A DNA stretch of 64,000 nucleotides from Variovorax sp. OV329 (GCF_900114785.1 NZ_FOUG01000002.1:434001-498000); one strand, 5' to 3'. Counted from the first letter of the stretch, positions 10,183 to 20,692 are shown. The notes: generated by a model from the letters alone, not told the origin. Program-made: numbers and translations.

Positions 10183-11226
10183 TCAGCGTGCGGGCTTGAC
10201 GATCTGAGCGAGAACCGGGCCCTTGGCGGCGTCGACCAGGGTCTGGGGCTGGCTCAAGTCCCACGAAGGCAGCTTCGCCGGCGGCAGGGGCACGACCTTG
10301 TCCAGATTGGGGAACCGAAGGTCGGGGTTGTGGTACAGGGCGTCGCCAAGAGCGTCATAGCGCTCTTCACGAGCTTGGTCCTTGCTGCCGCCCACAACAG
10401 GACTACCATGCCGAAACTTAGAGCCGAGGGCATTCGCGCAAGCCTCACATCCCAGTTTGACACCCTCGTGCAAGACTCTAAGCGCGCGGGCGTTGTCACG
10501 ATCACCTGTCTGCAGAACGGTGCCCAGTTCGTAGGCCGCTCGTCCGAACCCTTGAGCGAACGCGCATTCGAGCATCTGGATGGCAATGGGCAGGTTGCCC
10601 CAGAAGCCTTCCTCGGGGTTGTCGTAGGTGGCAGCGGTCGCCTTGCCGATGTGGGTGAGGGCCTGGGGGTTGCCCATGTCGGCGGCCATTTGCCAGAACG
10701 CCCAGGCGCGGCTGCCGCTGATACGGATGCCGCCCGTGCCGTTGGCGTGGTAGTTGCCCATCTTGTCGTAGGCCGCCGGGATGCCAAGACGCATCGCCTC
10801 CTCGACGATGGTCACGGCTTTGTCCGGGTCGGCTTTCACCACCGACAGGGCCTGCCCCTGGTAAGCACTTTCGCCCTCCCCCTTTTCATACAGACTGGCC
10901 AGATTCATCATGGCCTTCCAGTGCTTGCGCTGCGCAGCCTTGATCCACAGCGCCTCGGCCTTCTTCCAGTCCTTCTGGTTCTGCCACAGCGCATAGCGCG
11001 TGACGTACAGCGCCTCCTGGTTCCAGGCCTCCGCCTCTGGATCGATGGGCGGCACCGCGTTGGCTTCGTACTTGCAGGTGAAGTCCTTGCGATGCGGATC
11101 GAAGGTCTTGAGTGCCTGGTGACGCGGCAGGGGCTCTTTGGCCGCCTGGCGGTCAAACGGGTTGATGTCGCAGGCGCCCAATGCAAACAGCATGAGTACA
11201 GCCAAGACGCGCCCGGCCACGCTCAT
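10183..11226 (-). CDS. Sel1-repeat lipoprotein, predicted immunity protein (short paralogue)
   Basis: A 347-residue predicted lipoprotein with signal peptide MSVAGRVLAVLMLFALGAC (lipobox ALGAC). The remainder is built of Sel1-like helical repeats: KKAEALWIKAAQRKHWKAMMNLASLYEKG, AVTIVEEAMRLGIPAAYDKMGNYHANG and AWAFWQMAADMGNPQALTHIGKA are successive A/G-rich helix pairs. It is nearly identical to the N-terminal 350 residues of the neighbouring gene except for one patch (about residues 217-280) and lacks that gene's C-terminal domain. Its ATG overlaps the stop of the upstream paralogue by 4 bp. Known precedent: the Tle5b phospholipase D effector of Pseudomonas is neutralised by tandem Sel1-type Tli5 proteins encoded beside it. 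Immunity function here is an inference from that and from position. Confidence 0.8.
   Translation of the reverse strand: MSVAGRVLAVLMLFALGACDINPFDRQAAKEPLPRHQALKTFDPHRKDFTCKYEANAVPPIDPEAEAWNQEALYVTRYALWQNQKDWKKAEALWIKAAQRKHWKAMMNLASLYEKGEGESAYQGQALSVVKADPDKAVTIVEEAMRLGIPAAYDKMGNYHANGTGGIRISGSRAWAFWQMAADMGNPQALTHIGKATAATYDNPEEGFWGNLPIAIQMLECAFAQGFGRAAYELGTVLQTGDRDNARALRVLHEGVKLGCEACANALGSKFRHGSPVVGGSKDQAREERYDALGDALYHNPDLRFPNLDKVVPLPPAKLPSWDLSQPQTLVDAAKGPVLAQIVKPAR
10220..11141 (-). repeat. 922-bp direct repeat, copy 1 (immunity paralogue)
   Basis: Aligned without insertions or deletions to 11941-12862 at a constant offset of 1721 bp. Most of the length differs at only scattered bases. Roughly 10387-10576 is much more diverged from its counterpart at 12108-12297. 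It arises from gene duplication of the Sel1-type gene. Confidence 0.9.
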
Positions 11227-12953
11227 CCCTTGGCGCTGCCTTCGTCGTCATGCAGGTCCGACAAGGTGATGCGGGTGCCGCTGGGGCCGGGCTGGTTGGC
11301 GTTGTCCAACCACAGCCACTGCACCTCTTCTCGTGCAACGTCCAGGCCCAGCGTGCGAGGGTCGGGGAATGCCTGCCCCTCCTGCACATAGGCCTGGCGG
11401 TCCAGGCGATCGAAGACCTTGAACAAGGGATGCTCACGGTTCACGAGCAGGCCCACCCACACGCCGGTGCGCGGGCAGGGCTTGCTGCCCCAGCAATCCA
11501 GCCGCGGGCCTTCGGGAAGGCGCGTCAAGCGCGCCACACCCCGGCGGGCCAGGTCGTGCACGGGCGGATCGGGCAGCTTCACGGGCGTGCCCAGGTAGTG
11601 CCAGCTCACACCCTGCGGGGGTGCCCAGTCCAGTTCTTGCTTGTTTACGAATGCGAAGGTTTCGGCGCGGGCGTAGCGCTGGGGCACCTGGCCCTCGTTC
11701 CAGGCGAACTGGAACTCCCTATGCGACTCGTTCAGACGGGCGATCCAGTAGCCGCTGAAGGGAACGGCCGCTCCTTCCCTTTCAGGCGCCACGGCGTACG
11801 CCGTGTGGCTTCTGTCGGGATCGCGCCATTCGCTGGCGGGCACCACGGCGCGTTCCGGCAGCGCATAGCCCTGGGGGATGTGAGCGCGGCCGGTACGCTG
11901 TGAGCCGGGCGTCGGCTTGACGGCAGGTGCGGGAACCAGGCCCTTGGCGGCGTCGACAAGGGTCTGGGGCTGGCTCATGTCCCACGAAGGCAGCTTCGCC
12001 GGCGGCAGGGGCACGACCTTGTCCAGATTGGGGAACCGAAGGTCGGGGTTGTGGTACAGGGCGTCGCCAAGAGCGTCATAGCGCTCTTCGCGAGCTTGGT
12101 CCTTGCTTCCCCGCACTAGTGAGTCGCCATGTCGAAACGAACTGCCCAAGTACTTCGCAGCCCTTTCGCTTCCCATCTTGACGCCCTCGTGAAGAACGAA
12201 AAGTGCGCGTGATGGGTCGCGGCCGCCAACATCGAGAACCACACCGAGTTCGAGTGCAGCTTGACCAAACCCTTGACCGAACGCGCACTCAAGCATCTGG
12301 ATGGCAATGGGCATGTTGCCCCAGAAGCCTTCCTCGGGGTTGTCGTAGGTGGCAGCGGTCGCCTTGCCGATGTGGGTGAGGGCCTGGGGGTTGCCCATGT
12401 CGGCGGCCATCTGCCAGAACGCCCAGGCGCGGCTGCCGCTGATGCGGATGCCGCCTGTGCCGTTGGCGTGGTAGTTGCCCATCTTGTCGTAGGCCGCCGG
12501 GATGCCAAGACGCATCGCCTCCTCGACGATGGTCACGGCTCTGTCCGGGTCGGCTTTCACCACCGACAGGGCCTGCCCCTGGTAAGCACTTTCGCCCTCC
12601 CCCTTTTCATACAGACTGGCCAGATTCATCATGGCCTTCCAATGCTTGCGCTGCGCAGCCTTGATCCACAGCGCCTCGGCTTTCTTCCAGTCCTTCTGGT
12701 TCTGCCACAGCGCATAGCGCGTGACGTACAGCGCCTCCTGGTTCCAGGCCTCCGCCTCTGGGTCGATGGGCGGCGCCGCATTGGCCTCGTACTTGCACGT
12801 GAAGTCCTTGCGATGCGGATCGAAGGTCTTGAGTGCCTGGTGACGCGGCAGGGGCTCTTTGGAGGTCTGAGAGTCGGAGGAATTCATGTTGCACGCATTC
12901 AAAAAAGCAACTGCCAATGAGGCGATCAAGAGCGAGAGGAGACGACACCTCAT
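11223..12953 (-). CDS. Sel1-repeat lipoprotein with extra C-terminal domain, predicted immunity protein (long paralogue)
   Basis: A 576-residue predicted lipoprotein (signal peptide MRCRLLSLLIASLAVAFLNAC). The N-terminal 350 residues are the same Sel1-type repeat module as in the downstream paralogue. A unique C-terminal region of about 225 residues follows, beginning around QRTGRAHIPQGYALP and containing AVPFSGYWIARLNESHREF, the phrase LDCWGSKPCPRTGVWVG with two Cys, and an acidic tail (DLHDDEGSAKG). I do not recognise that domain. Three residues are tryptophan-rich patches (QWLWLDN). The start lies 7 bp after the stop of the phospholipase-D-like gene, so effector and both lipoproteins form one operon. 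A periplasm-facing lipoprotein fits protection against an effector delivered to the periplasm. Confidence 0.82.
   Translation of the reverse strand: MRCRLLSLLIASLAVAFLNACNMNSSDSQTSKEPLPRHQALKTFDPHRKDFTCKYEANAAPPIDPEAEAWNQEALYVTRYALWQNQKDWKKAEALWIKAAQRKHWKAMMNLASLYEKGEGESAYQGQALSVVKADPDRAVTIVEEAMRLGIPAAYDKMGNYHANGTGGIRISGSRAWAFWQMAADMGNPQALTHIGKATAATYDNPEEGFWGNMPIAIQMLECAFGQGFGQAALELGVVLDVGGRDPSRALFVLHEGVKMGSERAAKYLGSSFRHGDSLVRGSKDQAREERYDALGDALYHNPDLRFPNLDKVVPLPPAKLPSWDMSQPQTLVDAAKGLVPAPAVKPTPGSQRTGRAHIPQGYALPERAVVPASEWRDPDRSHTAYAVAPEREGAAVPFSGYWIARLNESHREFQFAWNEGQVPQRYARAETFAFVNKQELDWAPPQGVSWHYLGTPVKLPDPPVHDLARRGVARLTRLPEGPRLDCWGSKPCPRTGVWVGLLVNREHPLFKVFDRLDRQAYVQEGQAFPDPRTLGLDVAREEVQWLWLDNANQPGPSGTRITLSDLHDDEGSAKG
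11941..12862 (-). repeat. 922-bp direct repeat, copy 2 (immunity paralogue)
   Basis: Partner of 10220-11141. It covers the shared Sel1-type part of the longer lipoprotein gene; signal-peptide coding sequences on its upstream side are not similar, so duplication or later conversion stopped at the signal peptide/mature-protein junction. Confidence 0.9.
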
Positions 12954-12960
12954 CGTCGTC

Positions 12961-14940
12961 TCACGCCCACCGTTCGTAGCTAAACTTGCTGTCGCGGAAG
13001 GTGCAGAGAAACCCTTCCAAGGGCTGCCCTTGCTTCTTGCGGCCGTCGTTTCTTTGCATCAGCTGTTGCCAATCCTCGAAGGCTCTGGCGATCAGCCTTG
13101 AGCTACCGTCAGCGCCATTGAGTGCCCCGCCTGCAATCTGCCCCCAAACCCTCTGCCGCAGATCCTTGGCCTTTCCATGGTCATCCGTTGCCATGTTGAT
13201 CTCGCTGTCCGTCAACATGCTGCGCTGATTGATGTTGGCGCTGCCCAGCGTGACAAAGGCGTCGTCGATCACCATCAGCTTGCTGTGGATGTACACCTGC
13301 CTGTACCTGGCCTTGATGTCCTTGGGCCTCAGGCCACTTGCCCCGTCGTCGTAGCTCACCAGCATGGCGATGAGCACCTTCAGGCCCATGCTTTCCAGAT
13401 CGCTTGCGCTGGGTTCTTGAATCGCCGCCGCGCTTGCCCCCACCTCGCTGTGCTGCGGCTCCGGCGTCATGACTTGAGCGAGCTTCGACTTCTTCCACCC
13501 TTCGATGTACTCGTCCTCCTTCTTCATCTCGACGTATTGGCCCCGGTCCTGCCCGTCATCGTCGATGTCGTGCATCTGGTCGCTGCGCCCCAGGCTCTTG
13601 ACGGTGTCGAAGGTGCGCGGCTGCATCTGGGCCTTTTCGGGCTTGGGAATCACGATGAAGGCATGCAGGATTCCGGGCTTGTCTGACGGCTGCCCCGCGT
13701 TCTGGAACCATTGACGGAAGTCCTGGCGGCAGGTCTTGAGCCAGCGGGCCCACTCCTCGTACTGAAAGTACTGGTTCTCGATGTACAGGTAGTTGCGCGC
13801 GAAGCTCGAGGCCTGCCAATAGGTGTCGCGGATGGTCTGGTCCTGGTCGGTGGGCTGCGTGCGCACGATCTGCACGCGCGAGCCCTGGCCGAAGTAGTTC
13901 TTGGCGCCCAGCCTGGCCGGTTTGAGCTTGCTGGCATCGCCTCCGGCGCGCAGCCACCCGTCGGCGAAGTTGTCATTCACCCGCTGCAGCGCCCCGCCCT
14001 CGATCCGGCATGCATAGTCGCGATAGGGGTCACGCCTCACGCGAGTCGCCTTGCGCGGGTCTTCCTTCTTCAGCCGCTCGAAGGTCTCGCTCTTGCCGGT
14101 CTCGTCGTACTCGCGCCGCTCGTCGTTGAACCTGTGACTGGCGCTGTCCCAATAGTCGGTCAGCGAGTTCAGGCCCATGACGTAGCCGACGGCCTTCGCG
14201 CCGTCCTGGTACGCGTAGTCGATCATCACGGTCTTCTGGTGATGCGTGCCGGAATCCTCCAGCAAGGCTTTTTCATTCACATACGGGAACACCCCGCTGC
14301 TGCTTGGCCGCGTGTACGGGTCGGTTTTCAAGGCCCGGCGGTTGGCGTCCTTATCGCCATCGCGCATGCGTACCTCGATGAGGTGCGCGTTCTTCTTGTC
14401 CAGCGCCCAGCGCCACCACATCACGCAGTAGTCGGCGCGCTCGACAAGAGGCGTCCTGTTTGCTGCGCCCAACCGTCCAAGTCCACCGGCATCGCGCATC
14501 TGGTCTTCGGTGGATGTGCTGTTGTAGACGATGGCATCGGTGTAGCCAGGCATGTGCTTTTGGACCAATCCGCCAACGTAGCTGTACCAGATCAGCAACC
14601 GGACTTTGACGGGGTTGTCCTTGCGCGTGGCCAGGTCGTGCAGCAGTTCGCCATAGGTCTGCCCGCGCTTCCACTCGCCGCCCTTGCGCGCCAGTTCCAT
14701 GCCCGGATCGAACCCCCAGCACACGAGGTCGACGCTTTGCCTGGCGTCCTTCAGGTCGGCAGCGATGGCGCCAAAGCCCTCTTCGCCGCAGATGTGGAAG
14801 GTGATCAGGTTGTTCGCCGTGATGGGATGGGTGCCCTCCTTGTGGGGCTTTTCGAGGAGCCACTGGATCGAGCCGGTGGCGCGACACGATTTCTCATCGA
14901 TGTAGACCTCGTCGGCGCGATGTGTCTTGTAGTTGGCCAA
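12961..14940 (-). CDS. Phospholipase D-family protein, predicted Tle5-type type VI secretion effector
   Basis: A 659-residue protein without signal peptide, carrying two PLD catalytic HKD motifs: HHQKTVMID near residue 231 and HSKLMVIDDAFVTLGSANINQRS near residue 550, each H-x-K-x4-D. These two halves form one active site in PLD enzymes, hydrolysing phosphodiester bonds in phospholipids. The N-terminal TFHICGEEGFGAIAADLKDARQSVDLVCWGFDPG segment matches the entry of Tle5-like proteins. Effector status is inferred from the absence of a signal peptide, the family resemblance and the two Sel1-type lipoprotein genes immediately downstream. No vgrG, PAAR, Tap/DUF4123 or structural T6SS gene is in the window, so this is an orphan module. 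A housekeeping cardiolipin synthase is unlikely because membrane segments are missing. Confidence 0.87.
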   Translation of the reverse strand: MANYKTHRADEVYIDEKSCRATGSIQWLLEKPHKEGTHPITANNLITFHICGEEGFGAIAADLKDARQSVDLVCWGFDPGMELARKGGEWKRGQTYGELLHDLATRKDNPVKVRLLIWYSYVGGLVQKHMPGYTDAIVYNSTSTEDQMRDAGGLGRLGAANRTPLVERADYCVMWWRWALDKKNAHLIEVRMRDGDKDANRRALKTDPYTRPSSSGVFPYVNEKALLEDSGTHHQKTVMIDYAYQDGAKAVGYVMGLNSLTDYWDSASHRFNDERREYDETGKSETFERLKKEDPRKATRVRRDPYRDYACRIEGGALQRVNDNFADGWLRAGGDASKLKPARLGAKNYFGQGSRVQIVRTQPTDQDQTIRDTYWQASSFARNYLYIENQYFQYEEWARWLKTCRQDFRQWFQNAGQPSDKPGILHAFIVIPKPEKAQMQPRTFDTVKSLGRSDQMHDIDDDGQDRGQYVEMKKEDEYIEGWKKSKLAQVMTPEPQHSEVGASAAAIQEPSASDLESMGLKVLIAMLVSYDDGASGLRPKDIKARYRQVYIHSKLMVIDDAFVTLGSANINQRSMLTDSEINMATDDHGKAKDLRQRVWGQIAGGALNGADGSSRLIARAFEDWQQLMQRNDGRKKQGQPLEGFLCTFRDSKFSYERWA

Positions 14941-15505
14941 GGTGAACCTTCCGATGGCGAGGGTCTGCGGGCGCTACTCGCGATGCGTGCCGCTTGCAGC
15001 GACAGGAAGTCGCCGCGCCGGCTCTAGGCGCCATCGGCGGGCAGTTCGGGAGGCGCCGATGTTCGACGCGTCAGGGGTCTGGTGGAGGAGATGCTCGTAC
15101 TCGAAGAGGCTGTTGAGGGCCTCGTCGCTTGACGATCGCACGGGCCCAAGGGCTGGGCGCCGCAGGTGCGATGGAATCTCCGGGCTCGAGACGGCAAGCG
15201 TGCGCGACGAAGCGCCGCAAAATGCAGACATGATCACTCCCCGAATTCTTGTAGGAGCGATCAGTCTGCACCACGCCGCGCTCGAGCGGTCCCGCTCAAT
15301 AGGGGCTACTTTTCCCGAAGTGCTCTCGGAAAAATCTCGACAAGAACGTCAGGCTAGCGAGCGTAACTTTGCGTCAATATCCTCGCCGAGCAATTGACGA
15401 TTTTTCTGGCGTCTGCTTCGGTTCCAACAAGCAAGTCGGCAGCCGACACTGCAATTGCCATGGCGACGTAATCAACTTCCAGGGATGCCCTACTTGGGCC
15501 AACGG
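14941..15505. other. Intergenic region between the effector operon and the UDP-glucose dehydrogenase gene
   Basis: About 565 bp with lower GC than the flanks. The upstream regulatory region of the effector operon must lie here. One minus-strand frame (14974-15237) is listed separately as a doubtful gene. No confident promoter, terminator or RNA was recognised. Confidence 0.6.
14974..15237 (-). CDS. Doubtful small protein gene upstream of the effector
   Basis: An 87-codon frame in the same direction as the effector operon, ending 33 bp before the effector start; possible starts are a GTG at 15237 and an ATG at 15231. The stretch SDEALNSLFEYEHLLHQTPD has a normal amphipathic composition and GC-rich codon ends, but the rest is arginine and serine rich like a chance frame. 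No family recognised. It could be a small adaptor, a decayed gene tail, or noise. Confidence 0.22.
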   Translation of the reverse strand: MIMSAFCGASSRTLAVSSPEIPSHLRRPALGPVRSSSDEALNSLFEYEHLLHQTPDASNIGASRTARRWRLEPARRLPVAASGTHRE

Positions 15506-16876
15506 CTAGCGCTTGCTGCCGCGCCCCACGCCGGTGTAGTCGAAGCCGGCGTCGCGCATCGCCCACGGCTCGAAGAGATTGCGCCCATCGAAGATCACGG
15601 GCGCCTTGAGCGTGGATTTCAGGCGCTCCAGGTGGGGCGCCTTGTAGGCCTTCCACTCGGTCACGATCACCAGCGCATCGGCGCCCTCGGCCGCCTGCAT
15701 GGGGCTGGCGACGAAGCGGATGTTCTGCAGCAGTTGCGGCGCGTCGGCGAAGTCCAGCGCCAGCGCTCGCTTCGCTTCATCCACCGCCACGGGGTCGTGC
15801 GCCGCGACCTGCGCACCGGCACGAAGCAATGCGCCGATGAGCACGCGGCTGGGCGCCTCGCGCATGTCGTCGGTGTTGGGCTTGAAGGCCAGGCCCCAGA
15901 GGGCAAAGCTGCGGTCGCTCAGGTCGGGGCCGAAGCGCTCCAGGATCTTGTCCACCAGCACCGACTTCTGCGCGTCGTTCACCGACTTCACCGCATCCAG
16001 CACCTTCAGGTGCTGGCCGTACTCGCTCGCGGTGTGCACCAGCGCGGCCACGTCCTTGGGAAAGCAGCTGCCGCCGTAGCCGGTGCCGGCATACAAGAAG
16101 CTGTAGCCGATGCGCGGGTCCGAGCCCATGCCCTGGCGCACCAGCTCGATGTCGGCGCCCACGCGGTCGGCCAGGTTGGCCAGCTCGTTCATGAAGCTGA
16201 TGCGCGTGGCCAGCATGGCGTTGGCCGCGTACTTGGTGAACTCGGCCGAGCGCACGTCCATCACGCGGGTGCGCTCGTGGTTGCGGTTGAAGGGCGCGTA
16301 GAGCTTGCGCATCACGGCCAAAGCCTGCGCGCCCGCCTCGTCGTCCGACACGCCCAGCACGATGCGGTCGGGGCGCATGAAGTCGTCGACGGCGGCGCCT
16401 TCCTTCAGGAACTCGGGGTTGCTCACCACCGCAAAGCCGATGTCGCCGCGGCCGCGCTTGTCCAGCTCTTCCTGGATCACCGCGCGCACCTTGTCGGCGG
16501 TGCCCACCGGCACGGTGGACTTGTCGACCACCACCTTGAAGCCTTCCATGTGGCGGCCGATGTTGCGCGCTGCCGCCAGCACGTACTGCAGGTCGGCGCT
16601 GCCGTCCTCGTCCGACGGCGTGCCCACCGCGATGAACTGCACGTCGCCGTGCTTCACGGCAGCGACGGCGTCTGTGGAGAAGATCAGGCGCTCGGCCCCC
16701 AGGTTCTGCTGCACGAGCTCAGCCAGGCCGGGTTCGTAGATGGGAATGTCGCCGCCGTTGAGGGTCGCGATCTTGGCGGGGTCCACGTCCAGACAGAACA
16801 CGTGGTTGCCCAGGTCGGCCAGGCAGGTTCCGGTGACCAGGCCCACATAGCCGGTGCCGATGATGGTGATGTTCAT
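15506..16876 (-). CDS. ugd: UDP-glucose 6-dehydrogenase
   Basis: Oxidises UDP-glucose to UDP-glucuronate with two NAD+. The N-terminal Rossmann motif [17 protein letters not shown] (residues 7-23), the central dimerisation helix, and the catalytic Cys loop [12 protein letters not shown] near residue 258-269 are all present, as is the C-terminal [19 protein letters not shown]. Length 456 is standard. It is last in a four-gene minus-strand operon and only 21 bp after the UDP-glucuronate decarboxylase gene, so product and next enzyme are encoded side by side. Together they channel UDP-glucose to UDP-glucuronate and UDP-xylose for the surface polysaccharide. Confidence 0.95.
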   Translation of the reverse strand: MNITIIGTGYVGLVTGTCLADLGNHVFCLDVDPAKIATLNGGDIPIYEPGLAELVQQNLGAERLIFSTDAVAAVKHGDVQFIAVGTPSDEDGSADLQYVLAAARNIGRHMEGFKVVVDKSTVPVGTADKVRAVIQEELDKRGRGDIGFAVVSNPEFLKEGAAVDDFMRPDRIVLGVSDDEAGAQALAVMRKLYAPFNRNHERTRVMDVRSAEFTKYAANAMLATRISFMNELANLADRVGADIELVRQGMGSDPRIGYSFLYAGTGYGGSCFPKDVAALVHTASEYGQHLKVLDAVKSVNDAQKSVLVDKILERFGPDLSDRSFALWGLAFKPNTDDMREAPSRVLIGALLRAGAQVAAHDPVAVDEAKRALALDFADAPQLLQNIRFVASPMQAAEGADALVIVTEWKAYKAPHLERLKSTLKAPVIFDGRNLFEPWAMRDAGFDYTGVGRGSKR

Positions 16877-16897
16877 TTATCGCAAATGGGGTTTCGC

Positions 16898-17869
<972 letters not shown>

Positions 17870-18770
17870 GAAGGGCTCACTCCCAGATTCGGGTTGTTGT
17901 CGTCGGTCATCGAATTCATCTCGTAGATCTTGGCGTCCACGAGCATGCGGAACCACAGGGCCTGGAAGAAGGCGAAGTAGAAACCCGCCTTGCCGTCCAG
18001 GAAGCCCAGGCGGAAGAAGTAGCGATAGAAGAAGTAGCTGATGGCCCGCACGCCGATGGGCAGGCGGTAGTACAGCTGCTTGATGAAGCGCGTGCGCTCG
18101 CGGGCGTCGCCCAGCAGGCGCGGCTGCAGCACGTCGTCGCCCACCGACTGCGGGCCCGACTTCTCGCGCGCCTCGGCATCGCTCCATCGGTTGTGGCGGG
18201 CGATCCAGTCGCTCAGCTGCAGCGCGTTCTTGTCGTGCATGAAGCCCTGCAGGCGCGCGCTGGTGCGCTGGGCACCCACCAGGATGAAGTGCTGGTCGTA
18301 CAGGCGCGCCTCGCAACGCCCCGCGCCGCTCCTGAAAAGACGCAGGTGCCAGGGATTGACGCCCGAATACCGCAGCATCTTGCCCATGAAGTAGTCGCGC
18401 CGGCGCAGCATGTAGGCATCGTGGCGGGCGCCGCCGGCAAGAAGCGCGCGGATCTCCTGCACGGAGGTGTCGTCCAGCACCTCGTCGGCGTCCAGGTGCA
18501 GCTGCCAGTCGCAGTCTTCCTCCACCTGCGCGATGGCCCAGTTGCGCTGCTCGCTGTAGTTGGTGAACGGGCGCTGCACCACGGTGCAGCCCAGCTCCTG
18601 CAGGATCTGGACGGTGCCGTCCGTGGAGCCGGAATCCACGGCGTAGACATGCGGACTCACCCGCAGGGCGGCCGTGACGGTCTCGCGGATGATGCCGGCC
18701 GAATTGAAGGTCAGCAGCACAACCACGCAGTTCTTCTTCGGCGTGCCGGCGGTCGGGTTCGGGGCTTCGT

Positions 18771-19331
18771 TCATTGGATGCGGCGCTTGCGGATGGGCTT
18801 GGCCGGGTTGCCGGAATAGATGGTCCAGGGCTCCAGTTCGCCGAAGGCGACGGCCCGCGCGCCCAGCACCGCGCCTTCGCCGATGCGGGCACCGGGCCCG
18901 ACGAAGGCCTCGGCCGCGATCCAGGCCTTGGCACCGATGCGGATGGGCTTGGCCACCAGTTGGAATTCGGGGCTGTCGCAGTCGTGGGTGCCGGCGCACA
19001 GATGGGCGCCCTGCGACACCAGCACGTCCTCGCCCAGCGAGATCGGGCCCATGGAGTAGACGTTCACCTTCGGGCCGATCACCGCGCCCCGCTCCATCTC
19101 CAGATGGGCCGGGAACCAGACCTTGGCGCTGCCGCGCACGTCGCTGCCCGCCGCCATCCGGGCGCCGAAACAGCGCAGCAAGAAGCGGCGCCAGGGCGCC
19201 AGCTGGCGCGGCGTCCAGGCGGCGCCTAGCAGCCAGACGCCGATCCACGCGGCACGGGTCATGCGGTTTCCCAGGGAGAAGCTCGGCCCCCCCTGGGCGG
19301 GCGCCGATTGACGAGCGTTGAGAATTGTCAC
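18771..19331 (-). CDS. WcaF-like polysaccharide O-acetyltransferase
   Basis: Left-handed beta-helix acyltransferase of the colanic-acid WcaF type, probably acetylating a sugar of the exopolysaccharide. The GTG at 19331 is preferred as start (186 residues) because the family-typical leader [10 protein letters not shown] precedes the first internal ATG at 19262. The leader is followed by [11 protein letters not shown], then hexapeptide repeats ([34 protein letters not shown]), [25 protein letters not shown] and the terminal [12 protein letters not shown] signature. The catalytic His lies in AGTHD. It is first gene of the operon with GT2, UXS and UDP-glucose dehydrogenase. Confidence 0.88.
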   Translation of the reverse strand: MTILNARQSAPAQGGPSFSLGNRMTRAAWIGVWLLGAAWTPRQLAPWRRFLLRCFGARMAAGSDVRGSAKVWFPAHLEMERGAVIGPKVNVYSMGPISLGEDVLVSQGAHLCAGTHDCDSPEFQLVAKPIRIGAKAWIAAEAFVGPGARIGEGAVLGARAVAFGELEPWTIYSGNPAKPIRKRRIQ

Positions 19332-19456
19332 TGGACGTTGCAGAAATTGGACCTGTCGAGCGTCTCGCACTGCAGCAATGATGTCAACACAATTTCTTAC
19401 ATAGGCCGTTTGCCCAGGGGGTCCTACACGCCCAATAAGCCCAATAAGAAGAGCGA

Positions 19457-20692
19457 TCAGTCGCCCAGCAATTCGCCGATGGGCTGCAGGTCTTCCACCC
19501 GGTCGCAGACGGCCTTGATCACCATCATGACCGGCACCCCCAGCAGCAGTCCCCAGATGCCCCAGAGCCAGCCCCAGAAGATGACACCGACGAACACCGC
19601 CACCGGGTTCATCCGGCTGGTTCGGCTGGTCAGCCAGGGGGTGAGCAGGTTGCCCACCAGGGTGTGGATGACCAGCGAGACCCCGCCGATGGCCAGGGCC
19701 ATCTCGATGCTGTTGAACTGCAGGAAGGCCACCAGCGCCGAGGCCGCCATGACGATCAGCGAGCCCACGTAGGGAATGAGGTTGGTGACGGCCGCCAGGA
19801 TCCCCCACACCGCCGCGTTCTCCAGGCCCAGCGCCCAGAAGGCGATGCCGGTGGCCAGCCCGACGATCGCGCTGGTCAGGATCTGGACCAGCAGGTAGCG
19901 CTCGATCTGGGCCGTGATGTCGTCCAGCACCTTCACGGTCACCTTCTTTTCCGCCCAGCTGGGGGCCATGTGCACCAGCTTGCGCCTGAAGGTGTCACCG
20001 GAGCACAGGGCGAAGTAGGTCAGGAAGGCAATCAGGGTGAGCTGGCCGACGGCCGTGACCAGGCCCAGGGTGCCGGTGATCAGGTAGTCGCGCACGTTGA
20101 AGCCGGGCCGCTCGATGACCACCCGCTGCACGCCGCGGGGTGCGGTGACCTTGGCGGCGTTTTCCTGCGCCGCCTGTTCCAGCTGGGAGGCCGCCTTCTG
20201 TACCGTGTCCAGGGGATTGGCCGTGGTGGGCTTGGCGCGCACCGCCTGGCGCAGCTTCTGCGCCGCCGCCGGCAGCGCGTCGAGCAGCTCCGAGGCACTG
20301 TCGGACAGGCGATAGCCGGTCCAGCCCAGTGCGCCTGCCAGGCTCAGCAGCACGATGGCCGCGCCCAGCCAGCGCGGCAGGTGCCAGCGCTCCAGCCGGT
20401 CGACCAGCGGCGCCAGCGCGTAGGTGGCCATCAGGCTGAGCATGAGCGGGATGAACACCGCCGCGGCCCAGTGCAGGGCGAAGACCACGGCCAGCACCGC
20501 CAGCATGGCCAGCGAGGCGCTGCGCACGTCCACCGGCATGTGCAGCAGCACGCGTTCGCGCTCGACCTCCGCCTGGGCCTCTGCCTGCGCGGCCGCGTCG
20601 ACCAACGCAGCCGGTTCTGGTGCCTGCGCCAAGGGCGGCACCGGGCCGGGCGCCGGCGTGTCGGATTGCGGACTGCGCGACTCGTCGGCCAT
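19457..20692 (-). CDS. AI-2E family transporter (PerM/TqsA-type)
   Basis: A 411-residue inner-membrane protein with a charged, proline-rich N-terminal tail of about 55 residues. Family-typical hydrophobic segments follow in a 3+5 arrangement with a long soluble loop about residues 130-200 (ATTANPLDTVQKAASQLEQAA). Conserved hallmarks: VLDDITAQIERYLLVQ, WGILAAVTNLIPYVGSLIV and PWLTSRTSRMNPVAVFVGVIFWGWLWGIWGLLLGVP. Family members export autoinducer-2 or ions; the substrate here is unknown. The ATG at 20692 is chosen over GTG at 20695 because AAGGAGG sits 4 bp upstream. The start overlaps the response-regulator stop, so it is probably co-transcribed with the algZR-type genes. Confidence 0.87.
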   Translation of the reverse strand: MADESRSPQSDTPAPGPVPPLAQAPEPAALVDAAAQAEAQAEVERERVLLHMPVDVRSASLAMLAVLAVVFALHWAAAVFIPLMLSLMATYALAPLVDRLERWHLPRWLGAAIVLLSLAGALGWTGYRLSDSASELLDALPAAAQKLRQAVRAKPTTANPLDTVQKAASQLEQAAQENAAKVTAPRGVQRVVIERPGFNVRDYLITGTLGLVTAVGQLTLIAFLTYFALCSGDTFRRKLVHMAPSWAEKKVTVKVLDDITAQIERYLLVQILTSAIVGLATGIAFWALGLENAAVWGILAAVTNLIPYVGSLIVMAASALVAFLQFNSIEMALAIGGVSLVIHTLVGNLLTPWLTSRTSRMNPVAVFVGVIFWGWLWGIWGLLLGVPVMMVIKAVCDRVEDLQPIGELLGD

